Shown: positions 1 to 6,174 of the stretch, piece by piece | Layout of the letters: each line of letters begins with the position of its first letter | Numbering within the stretch: the first letter of the stretch is position 1 | DNA from: an uncultured Prevotella sp. | Lineage (GTDB): Bacteria > Bacteroidota > Bacteroidia > Bacteroidales > Bacteroidaceae | Direction of reading: 5' to 3' | Length of the DNA: 8,483 nucleotides | Assembly (NCBI GenBank): GCA_934230685.1 | Contig: CAKQFF010000077.1 | Span: 1 to 8,483 of the forward strand | Notes under the pieces: generated by a model | What the model was told of the DNA's origin: nothing | Seen by the model: the letters and a program-made list of their open reading frames with translations, nothing else | Database searches by the model: none | Made by a program: the position numbers and the translations under genes

Positions 1-1
1 A

Positions 2-41
2 AAACTCGTTGTACATCCACACAAGAACGTACAACGAGTTT
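2..41. terminator. Hairpin terminator, probably bidirectional
   Basis: A perfect 13-bp inverted repeat (2-14 with 29-41) encloses a 14-nt loop. On the plus strand it is followed by a T-rich run to about 51. On the minus strand it is followed by at least four T before the window ends. It lies 43 nt past the stop of the minus-strand Omp28-like gene, so it probably ends that transcript, and it may also end a plus-strand gene lying to the left of the window. A competing 7-bp pairing (21-27 with 40-46) is also possible. Confidence 0.75.
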
Positions 42-84
42 CTTGTTTTTTATATTGGGAGTTTTGACACGCCCTCTTTTTTTA

Positions 85-2052
85 TTATTTCCCCACAACA
101 ACCTTGCGTGTTGTTCCATCCGACATCTTCAATATATTGATGCCCTTCTGTGGAGCCATGATTTTGGTTCCGTCGGCTGAGTAGCGAGCCACAACCTTGG
201 CATTTGATGAAGTTCCAATAGACTCAATTCCGGTGATGTCGCCTTCCTTAATTTCGTACAAGTAGCACTGGTTCACCCAAACATTGTCGGCGCTCATTGT
301 CCATTGCTCTGCGTTGTCCTTTTCGAGCATGTAGGGCAGAGAGACGTAGGCAACAGCGTTGAAGTCTTTGTAGTCGGCTACAGAATACTTGCCAGCAGGG
401 AATTCCACCTCGTAAGTCTTCTCAAAGTTGTCGCCATTCCATACGATGTTGTCGCCCAATGGGTTTTCGGTGGCAACGGCACGCAGCACGTTAGTGTGCT
501 TATAGTCGTCGGTCCAGCTCTTTGAGGTCTTCTGGCGTGCGCTCACCTCGTTCTGTGTGATGTAGACTCCGAGCACGGCATTGTCGAGAATCTTAGAGGC
601 ATTGGCCACACCCTCGCCCTTAACAGTAAGGGTAAGACGAGCCTGGGGCTGTGCAGAACCGTCGGCAATCATGAAGCTTGACTTCACAGAGAGGTCGACA
701 AGAGCGGGCACTTTCTCTTCGAGCGTGTTCATGGCACTTGAGATAGAGTCGGCTGTGAGCTGAGCGTCGCCGTCGACAAGAGTCATATCAGTTGTGCCAT
801 AGTTGGTCTTCGAGCGGTTGACGTTGAACAATGGGTAGACATCAGAATATCTGTAGATGGTGGTGGCTCCGTCAACAGTCATCGGGTCGGGATGCTTCTC
901 GTCGGCATTTCCGTGGATGGAAACCCAAGCTACGTCGTCGCGCTCCTTCATCAGATTCTTCATAGCGTCGTAGCCCACGGTGCACGAAGGCTCGCTCCAT
1001 GACGTGAGGTGCTCCACGAGATTATACTGTCGGTCGGTAGTCTCGGTGTAGATGCGCAGCTGTGTGAGGCGCATGTCATCGTCGGTGTTGCCCTCAGGCT
1101 CCATGCCGTTCACCTTCTTTATCTTTATGCCAAGCGTATGTACGCCGTCGGCATGCTTGTGGCGGCTTGGATAGAAACCTGTAGAGTAGATAGCTCCCTG
1201 CTTGCCCACGCCGTAGCCTGGCACAGTCTCGCAATAGCCCACTTCCTCGCCGTCGAACATAATGGCAAACAGGCAGTCGTCGCATTCGCCGTCGCTTGAG
1301 TTGCGGATGATGAACTGGAATGGGAATAGCACCATGGTCTCAACCTTAACCATCGGGTCGGCAATGATGCTCATTACAGAGAGGTCGTCGGTATAGTTGC
1401 CGCCCTCTTTCTCCACGAGCAGTTGCACGCACATTGTGTTGCCCGTGCGCACGTCCTTCCATTGTGGACCCATTCCGAAGTTGCCGTAGGCCTTGATTAC
1501 GGCATTGGCGTCGCTTGTCTGACCCATAAGGAACGGGTAGCCCTCAGCATCCTTGCTTGAGGCTTGCGAATAGTCGAACGACACCATAAGGTTGCTTGGT
1601 GCAGAAGGAATGGTATATGGAGCTTCGAATGTCACCTCGTTCCAGTTCTCGTCGAATGCTGTGTGGTCGGCGTTGAGAGGCGAGGCTTCGGTCTGCATGT
1701 TGCCAGCCTTGGCCACCACCGTCATCTTGGAGCCAAGCTCCATGAGGTTTGGCTTCACGGTCATCTCGGCCTGTGTCAGGAATCTTATGCCCACAATCTT
1801 TGCTCCGGCATAAGCCTCGAGATAGGTGCTCGGAATCACCTGCGCCATCTTGAACACATTGCCGGCTCTGTCTGGTATTCCCCAACCCGACACGGGGTCG
1901 TCGGCACCAGGCACAAACACGTATTTCTGGTTTACGGCGATGTCCTTGGCAGGGGCTGATTTCACCGTTACAAGAGGCAGTTGCGCTACTGTTTGGGCTG
2001 TTGTTGCAGCGACTGTTGCGAGCGCGAAAATAGATAGTAATAATTTCCTCAT
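85..2052 (-). CDS. Large secreted Omp28-related protein with sorting tail; thioredoxin CXXC degenerated to EPSC
   Basis: The product is 655 aa. I chose ATG at 2052 because it opens directly into a signal peptide (MRKLLLSIFALA..., cleavage near A19 or A23). An in-frame ATG at 2076 would add eight residues before it. By alignment with the plus-strand paralogue at 6175-8217, the order is an N-terminal beta-rich domain (about 45-215), a CARDB/Ig-like region (about 225-335), the Omp28 thioredoxin-like fold (about 340-415), a second beta-rich region (about 450-600) and a C-terminal sorting tail (607-655). The two proteins match throughout, for example MCVQL, DDVAW and ATENP. The paralogue's CVYC is E354-P-S-C357 here, so the resolving pair is lost, while the proline before FNVNR (P407) remains. 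A new C257-D-D-C260 lies in the CARDB-like region. It is probably secreted to the surface by T9SS. Oxidoreductase activity at the usual site is unlikely, and a binding or structural role fits better. It is transcribed divergently from the operon. Confidence 0.93.
   Translation of the reverse strand: MRKLLLSIFALATVAATTAQTVAQLPLVTVKSAPAKDIAVNQKYVFVPGADDPVSGWGIPDRAGNVFKMAQVIPSTYLEAYAGAKIVGIRFLTQAEMTVKPNLMELGSKMTVVAKAGNMQTEASPLNADHTAFDENWNEVTFEAPYTIPSAPSNLMVSFDYSQASSKDAEGYPFLMGQTSDANAVIKAYGNFGMGPQWKDVRTGNTMCVQLLVEKEGGNYTDDLSVMSIIADPMVKVETMVLFPFQFIIRNSSDGECDDCLFAIMFDGEEVGYCETVPGYGVGKQGAIYSTGFYPSRHKHADGVHTLGIKIKKVNGMEPEGNTDDDMRLTQLRIYTETTDRQYNLVEHLTSWSEPSCTVGYDAMKNLMKERDDVAWVSIHGNADEKHPDPMTVDGATTIYRYSDVYPLFNVNRSKTNYGTTDMTLVDGDAQLTADSISSAMNTLEEKVPALVDLSVKSSFMIADGSAQPQARLTLTVKGEGVANASKILDNAVLGVYITQNEVSARQKTSKSWTDDYKHTNVLRAVATENPLGDNIVWNGDNFEKTYEVEFPAGKYSVADYKDFNAVAYVSLPYMLEKDNAEQWTMSADNVWVNQCYLYEIKEGDITGIESIGTSSNAKVVARYSADGTKIMAPQKGINILKMSDGTTRKVVVGK
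88..234 (-). other. C-terminal sorting-tail domain (T9SS type A-like)
   Basis: The last 49 residues run from a TGI linker to the C terminus. They have the pattern xVVxxYxxDG ... KGxNIxKxSDG ... KVVV typical of type A (Por_Secre_tail-like) sorting tails. The same tail ends the products at 5460-6140 and 6175-8217. Assignment to T9SS rests on this pattern. No T9SS component gene is in the window. Confidence 0.7.
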
Positions 2053-2093
2053 AAGAGAATCGTTTTTGTTTAACATGATTATTGTTGCGGTTA

Positions 2094-2125
2094 CAAATGT
2101 ACTATTATCTTTTTGATTTCACAAC
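2094..2125 (-). promoter_or_regulatory. Bacteroidota-type promoter of the minus-strand Omp28-like gene
   Basis: Read on the minus strand there is GTTG (2125-2122), a 20-nt spacer, then TACATTTG (2101-2094), which matches the TAnnTTTG -7 box. The -33 to -7 spacing is right for the primary sigma factor of this phylum. The predicted start of transcription is near 2087, giving a leader of about 35 nt to the ATG at 2052. Confidence 0.6.
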
Positions 2126-2135
2126 ATTATGACAT

Positions 2136-2158
2136 AAATAATATTCGAAATAATATTC
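2136..2158. repeat. 12-nt-period direct repeat between divergent promoters
   Basis: The 11-mer AAATAATATTC occurs at 2136-2146 and again at 2148-2158, one base apart. The junction forms the palindrome TTCGAA (2144-2149). It sits just upstream of the -33 element of the minus-strand promoter and about 100 nt upstream of the plus-strand -7 box, where a regulator could bind. The region is very A/T-rich, so chance is possible. Confidence 0.4.
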
Positions 2159-2259
2159 AAGCGAAAGAAATCTTAGAAATTAAAATGTTAAAATTGAAAA
2201 GAAAACGTCACATTATATAAAATTAACATGGATTGTTAGACGTGAAATCGTTTTATTTA

Positions 2260-2267
2260 TAATTTTG
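2260..2267 (+). promoter_or_regulatory. Probable -7 box of the five-gene operon
   Basis: TAATTTTG matches TAnnTTTG and ends 18 nt before the ATG at 2286, implying a very short leader. The nearest upstream TTG (2233-2235) is 24 nt away, which is longer than the usual 19-20, so the -33 element is weak or absent. I saw no comparable box in the gaps before the next four genes, which supports one transcript from here. Confidence 0.45.
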
Positions 2268-2285
2268 CAGAAAAAATATAATAGG

Positions 2286-2777
2286 ATGAAGAAATTATTA
2301 CTTACTGCACTTTTCGTGCTTGGCATGGTCCTTAACGCAAGCGCACAGCTTCCGAAAGTGACCCTTAAGAGCATCGATGGCAAAACAGTGTCCACCGATA
2401 CTCTCTCCAACAATGGCAAACCGTTTATAATCGACTTCTTCGCCACATGGTGCAAGCCCTGCAACCGCGAGCTTACTGCCATCAGCGAGGTGTATGAGGA
2501 TTGGCAGGCAGAGACAGGAGTGAAGATCTTCGCCGTTTCTATCGACCAGGCTCAGAATATAAATAAGGTGAAGCCTCTTGTCGACAACCACGGCTGGCAG
2601 TATGACGTGCTGCTCGACCCCAACAGCGACTTCAAGCGCGCGCTTGGCGTGCAGACTATTCCCTACGTGATAGTATGCGACGGCAAGGGCAACATCGTGT
2701 CTAAGCACAACGGCTATACCGAGGGTGCCGAGGAGGAACTAATCGAGGAAGTGCGCAAGCTTGTAGGCAATAAGTAA
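2286..2777 (+). CDS. Periplasmic TlpA/ResA-like thioredoxin-fold oxidoreductase
   Basis: The product is 163 aa. The start at ATG 2286 gives a clean signal peptide (MKKLLLTALFVLGMVLNASA, cleavage before Q21). No lipobox is present, so the mature protein should be soluble in the periplasm. It is a single-domain AhpC/TSA-TlpA-type thioredoxin fold: an N-terminal beta strand (LPKVTLKSIDG), then FFATWCKPC with active-site C56 and C59, a central AVSID strand, and T124-I-P126 with the cis-proline opposite the active site. A third cysteine, C131, follows closely. Length is normal for single-domain members. These proteins reduce or exchange disulfides in exported proteins. The partner is not shown by sequence, but the downstream genes encode several envelope proteins with paired cysteines. 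It is the first gene of the operon, 75 nt before the beta-barrel gene. Confidence 0.95.
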   Translation: MKKLLLTALFVLGMVLNASAQLPKVTLKSIDGKTVSTDTLSNNGKPFIIDFFATWCKPCNRELTAISEVYEDWQAETGVKIFAVSIDQAQNINKVKPLVDNHGWQYDVLLDPNSDFKRALGVQTIPYVIVCDGKGNIVSKHNGYTEGAEEELIEEVRKLVGNK

Positions 2778-2788
2778 CTATATAAACA

Positions 2789-2829
2789 TATAATGATGCA
2801 CCCTGCATAAGGGCGCAAACACCATTATA
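2789..2829 (+). other. Imperfect stem-loop between the first two operon genes
   Basis: An outer 7-bp stem (2789-2795 with 2823-2829) surrounds an inner hairpin: CCCT/AGGG around GCATA, extended by two G-C pairs across an A/C mismatch (2798-2816). No T-run follows, so it is not a standard terminator. It could stabilise or partly attenuate the transcript. Confidence 0.35.
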
Positions 2830-2852
2830 ATCAAAACACCATATATTATATA

Positions 2853-4553
2853 ATGTATCTCAACAGAATTCTATTGCTCGCTCTTACCGCCATGGCCGTT
2901 GGCTCGGCAAGCGCGCAGAAGGTGAAGGTGGCCAAGGACTATGAGGTGACTCTCACCGGAAGCCTTCAGAGCGACATTCTCATTCCGCAAGAGGACGAAA
3001 AAATAGGCACGGGCACATACAGTGAAGATGCGCTCACCAATACTTACGCCGAGCTTCATGCATTGTCTAAATATGTCGATGCAGGAGCCCGACTCGAATA
3101 TCTCGAGCATCCGCTGCCGGGATTCGAGAAGGACTTCAAGGGTTGGGGTGTGCCTTTTTATTATATAAAAGGAAAACTCAAGAATGCCGAACTTACCCTT
3201 GGAAATTATTATGAACAGTTCGGTTCCGGATTTATTCTCCGCACCTACGAGGAGCGTTCTTTAGGTATCGACAACTCATTGCTTGGTGGACGCCTTGTTT
3301 TGCGTCCGGCAAAGGGCGTGCAGATCAAGGCTCTCAGCGGCAAGCAGCGCCGCTATTGGGACCACAACGATGCTTGGGTGTCGGGTGCTGATGTTGAGCT
3401 TGGTCTCAACGAATGGTTCCCTAAGATGCAGCAGAGCGGCACTTACCTCACGCTTGGTGGCTCATGGGTGAACAAGCATGAGAAGGCCGACAACGACGAT
3501 GTGCGCCTGAATCCTACCCAGAAACTTAATCTTCCGGAGAATGTCAACGCATTCGATGTGAGAGCCAATCTTCAGAAGGGCAACTTCAGCATGCTTGCCG
3601 AGTATGCCCAGAAGACTCAGGACCCAACGCTCGACAACAACTACATCTACCGCAAGGGATATGTTGCTATGCTCTCTACATCTTATTCTAAGAGTGGAAT
3701 GAGTGTGTTGCTCCAGGCAAAACGCTCCGACAACATGGCTTCGCGCTCGGCTCGCACAATGACCGGCACTTCGTCGTTCATCAACCATCTGCCGGCATTC
3801 ACCATGGACCAGACCTATGCTCTCGCAGCTCTTTATCCCTACGCCACACAGTATGCCAAGGGCGAATGGGCCTATCAGGCTGAGTTGGGCTACAAGTTCA
3901 AGCGCCACACCTTCCTTGGTGGCAAGTATGGCACAAGCCTTAAGGTTAACTTCTCGCATGTCCACTCTATCGACAAGAACGACCGTGGACTGACTATCAA
4001 TAACGAGGGTGGAGAGATTGTAGTGCCTGCTGGCGGACGTGGTACCGACGGCTATGGCTCTGCCTTCTGGAAATGGGGCAACCAGACCTACTATCAGGAC
4101 TTGAACGTGCAGATTGAGAAGAAGTTCTCGCGCGACTTCAAGCTCAACCTTATGTACATGAACCAGTTCTACAACAAGACTGTTGTGGAGGGCGAGGGTG
4201 GAATGATTCATTCCGACATATTCATCGCTGACGCTAAATACCGCTTCAGCAATAAGGTGACGCTGCGTGGCGAGGCTCAGTATCTCAGCACCAAGGACGA
4301 CGAGGGCGACTGGGTGTTTGGACTCCTCGAACTCTCTGTTCTTCCGGGATGGATGTTCACAGTGAGCGATATGTATAATAGTGGATCGTCGAAGCTCCAT
4401 TACTACCAGGGATATGTAACATATACCAATGGCTCGCACCGCTTGCAGCTTGGCTATGGCCGCACACGTGCCGGATTCAACTGCTCTGGTGGCGTTTGCC
4501 GTTATATCCCGGCAAGCAAGGGCTTGACATTGTCCTACGGTTTCAACTTCTAA
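2853..4553 (+). CDS. Predicted outer-membrane beta-barrel protein, DUF6029-type
   Basis: The product is 566 aa, with a signal peptide from ATG 2853 (MYLNRILLLALTAMAVGSASA, cleavage before Q22). The mature part is a series of alternating polar/hydrophobic strands rich in aromatic residues (for example GNYYEQFGSGFILR at 117-130), and it ends in GFNF, with the terminal aromatic residue typical of proteins recognised by BAM. I assign it from memory to DUF6029, a Bacteroidota family; the fold call is firmer than the family name. The protein has only two cysteines, C544 and C549 (CSGGVC), between the last two predicted strands. If the C terminus is periplasmic, as in ordinary barrels, this loop faces outside. 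Position between a thioredoxin and an Omp28 lipoprotein suggests the pair forms a redox-handled disulfide (inference). No enzymatic motif is seen. Confidence 0.85.
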   Translation: MYLNRILLLALTAMAVGSASAQKVKVAKDYEVTLTGSLQSDILIPQEDEKIGTGTYSEDALTNTYAELHALSKYVDAGARLEYLEHPLPGFEKDFKGWGVPFYYIKGKLKNAELTLGNYYEQFGSGFILRTYEERSLGIDNSLLGGRLVLRPAKGVQIKALSGKQRRYWDHNDAWVSGADVELGLNEWFPKMQQSGTYLTLGGSWVNKHEKADNDDVRLNPTQKLNLPENVNAFDVRANLQKGNFSMLAEYAQKTQDPTLDNNYIYRKGYVAMLSTSYSKSGMSVLLQAKRSDNMASRSARTMTGTSSFINHLPAFTMDQTYALAALYPYATQYAKGEWAYQAELGYKFKRHTFLGGKYGTSLKVNFSHVHSIDKNDRGLTINNEGGEIVVPAGGRGTDGYGSAFWKWGNQTYYQDLNVQIEKKFSRDFKLNLMYMNQFYNKTVVEGEGGMIHSDIFIADAKYRFSNKVTLRGEAQYLSTKDDEGDWVFGLLELSVLPGWMFTVSDMYNSGSSKLHYYQGYVTYTNGSHRLQLGYGRTRAGFNCSGGVCRYIPASKGLTLSYGFNF

Positions 4554-4576
4554 CATATCTCAAACAACAGCAGAAT

Positions 4577-5434
4577 ATGAACTTCAAGAATATTAAATAT
4601 GTGGCTCTTGCCTTTGCCGCTGTTGCCATGACGGCCTGCGACGAGAAGGATGCCAACGAACGATATACTTATGTGCCGCCCGTCACAGCCGAGCGTGGAG
4701 TGCTTTTGGAGGATTTCACCGGTCAGGCTTGTGTCAACTGTCCTAATGCTACCGACGAGATTCATGAGCTTCAGGAGCATTATGGCGACAAGGTGGTGGC
4801 TGTAGGAATCCACTCTGGCCAGTTCTCTAAGAAACCGCCGCGCTACAAGAATCCTTATCCACTGTGGACATCGGCAGGTGATGAGTACTTCAACCACTGG
4901 AACATTTCGTCGCAGCCTAAGGGCATCATCAACCGCAATGGTGGCGAGATGGTTTATCAGAGCTGGGCTTCTACTGTAGAGCAGGCTTTGCAGGAGAAGG
5001 CTCCGATGTCAATCGAGGTGACCAACAAGTATGATGAGTCTACCAATACTCTGAAGATCAGCACACGCCTTACAGCAATGCCGGGAAATACAGTAGATGG
5101 CAAACTGCAGTTGTGGCTTATCCAGGACGGCATCATAGGCACACAGTATTTCACAGGAAATGTGATTGACAAGGAATATGTACACAACCATGTCTTCCGC
5201 TTTGCTGCCAACGGCACATGGGGCGAGGACATAAAGCTTGCCGACAGCGAGAGCAAGGTTGTGGAGAAGACAGTTGACTTGAGCGAAAAGCTTACAGAGT
5301 TGCGTGGTGAGAATAAGGACGCTCCCGACTTTGTGCCTTCTAACATGTCGGTAGTGGCATTCGTCTACAACTCTTATGGTGTGCAGAATGTGGTGCAGGT
5401 GGCTGTAATGCCAAAGCAAGCATCGAATAATTAA
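4577..5434 (+). CDS. Omp28-like surface lipoprotein with thioredoxin CVNC motif
   Basis: The product is 285 aa. I chose ATG 4577, 23 nt after the barrel gene, because it gives a lipoprotein signal peptide ending MTAC with C21 as the lipidated cysteine. The next residues are DEKD, an acidic stretch like the lipoprotein export signals that send Bacteroidota lipoproteins to the cell surface. Residues 43-121 form the Omp28 thioredoxin-like unit: LLEDFTG, C52-V-N-C55, a helix, VVAVGIHSG, then SSQP with P114 at the cis-proline position, and GIINR. The rest (about 130-280) is a beta-rich domain. Besides C21 the only cysteines are the CXXC pair, as expected for a working redox site. It has no sorting tail, unlike the large paralogue downstream, so the operon anchors two Omp28-type proteins in different ways. 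Thiol oxidoreductase or surface binding protein are both possible. Confidence 0.92.
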   Translation: MNFKNIKYVALAFAAVAMTACDEKDANERYTYVPPVTAERGVLLEDFTGQACVNCPNATDEIHELQEHYGDKVVAVGIHSGQFSKKPPRYKNPYPLWTSAGDEYFNHWNISSQPKGIINRNGGEMVYQSWASTVEQALQEKAPMSIEVTNKYDESTNTLKISTRLTAMPGNTVDGKLQLWLIQDGIIGTQYFTGNVIDKEYVHNHVFRFAANGTWGEDIKLADSESKVVEKTVDLSEKLTELRGENKDAPDFVPSNMSVVAFVYNSYGVQNVVQVAVMPKQASNN

Positions 5435-5459
5435 TTGATAATTAAAAAAAACATTATAT

Positions 5460-6140
5460 ATGAAATTTCTTAAATCAACACTCCTCATGGCTTCTGCCAT
5501 GTTCGCTCTTTCATCGTATGCACAGAGCGAAGTAGACGATACCTTTGTCTTCGTCGACAAGGATGGCAAAGAGGTGCCAAGCGGATCAACCTATACTGCC
5601 AATATTATTGAGGTAGTAGAGGGAGAAGAGGAATCTTACGAGCAGGTTGTTACTGGTCTGTCGGTAAAGAACACCACTGATGGCAAGCCGGCTCTTGGAG
5701 GTGACTTCAAATTGACTGCCATCGACAATGGTTTCTTCCAGACATGTTTCCCTGCAGGATGTATTCCTGGATCAGACCAACCAACCACTTTTAAACTTTC
5801 CGAGAAGATTTTTGAGCCAAATGAGGCCGTTGACCTTCAGACAGAATGGATTCCTGATGGTGAAGGATCTTGTACCGCAACAATCCAGTTGAAGCTTTTT
5901 GAGCCTTATACAAATAAGTGGGGCATTCAGGCTTTTGAAGAGCTTGAGACCGAATTTCCTATGCCTTCATTGACAATCAAGTTTGTCAAGGGCACAACAG
6001 GTATCAACGACATCCTTACTGTTGACAATACAAAGGTTGTTGGCGTTTATACTGTTGACGGCAAGCGCGTGTCTGGCATGCAGAAGGGCTTGAACATCGT
6101 GAAGCTGTCTGACGGAAAGACTCTCAAGGTTGTTAAGTAG
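5460..6140 (+). CDS. Small secreted protein with sorting tail and cysteine pair, function unknown
   Basis: The product is 226 aa, with a signal peptide from ATG 5460 (cleavage near A21, SSYA/Q). Residues 22-175 look like one or two all-beta Ig-like units, acidic overall, with LSVKNTTDG (67-75) resembling the start of a CARDB-type strand. Cysteines are C96 and C101 (CFPAGC) and a lone C138. Residues 180-226 are the same C-terminal sorting tail seen in the two large Omp28-related proteins (VDGKRV ... KGLNIVKLSDG), so export through the outer membrane by T9SS is likely. I recognise no enzyme family. It lies 25 nt after the lipoprotein gene and 34 nt before the large Omp28-related gene, so it is probably co-expressed and may be a partner of the latter (inference). 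Confidence 0.88.
   Translation: MKFLKSTLLMASAMFALSSYAQSEVDDTFVFVDKDGKEVPSGSTYTANIIEVVEGEEESYEQVVTGLSVKNTTDGKPALGGDFKLTAIDNGFFQTCFPAGCIPGSDQPTTFKLSEKIFEPNEAVDLQTEWIPDGEGSCTATIQLKLFEPYTNKWGIQAFEELETEFPMPSLTIKFVKGTTGINDILTVDNTKVVGVYTVDGKRVSGMQKGLNIVKLSDGKTLKVVK
5997..6137 (+). other. C-terminal sorting-tail domain (T9SS type A-like)
   Basis: The last 47 residues start at the TGI linker and match the tails of the two large Omp28-related proteins position for position (VV...Y..DG....G.QKG.NI.K.SDG). This places an otherwise unrecognised small protein in the same export class. Confidence 0.7.
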
Positions 6141-6174
6141 ATAATGTTAATCCATTAATTTAAAAACAAATATT

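Noticed and set aside
1564..1959. 131-codon plus-strand open frame opposite the minus-strand Omp28-like gene
   Set aside because: Antisense shadow of a gene with clear homology; low-complexity His/Val/Gly composition without a recognisable fold.
85..2052. Minus-strand Omp28-like gene as a pseudogene
   Set aside because: The frame is intact over 655 codons with signal peptide, promoter, sorting tail and terminator. Only the CXXC is changed.
2053..2076. ATG 2076 as start of the minus-strand Omp28-like gene
   Set aside because: It adds MLNKNDSL, including an acidic residue, before the basic start of the signal peptide, and is only about 11 nt from the predicted transcript start. It cannot be fully excluded.
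2265..2285. Upstream TTG start for the TlpA-like gene
   Set aside because: It overlaps the predicted -7 box, so it would lie before the transcript start, and it would put extra residues before a clean signal peptide.
2798..2816. Hairpin after the TlpA-like gene as a terminator
   Set aside because: The stem is short with a mismatch and no T-run follows, so full termination is unlikely.
3462..4556. 364-codon open frame on the minus strand opposite the barrel gene
   Set aside because: It mirrors the codon pattern of the real gene, shows no family motif or plausible signal peptide plus domain, and has no separate promoter. The plus-strand protein is convincing.
4496..4576. Upstream TTG start for the Omp28 lipoprotein
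   Set aside because: It lies inside the barrel gene and would bury the lipoprotein signal peptide 27 residues into the protein. ATG 4577 is far better.
5009..5569. 186-codon minus-strand open frame across two plus-strand genes
   Set aside because: It spans the lipoprotein 3' end, the gap and the next gene start, with no motif; a chance frame.
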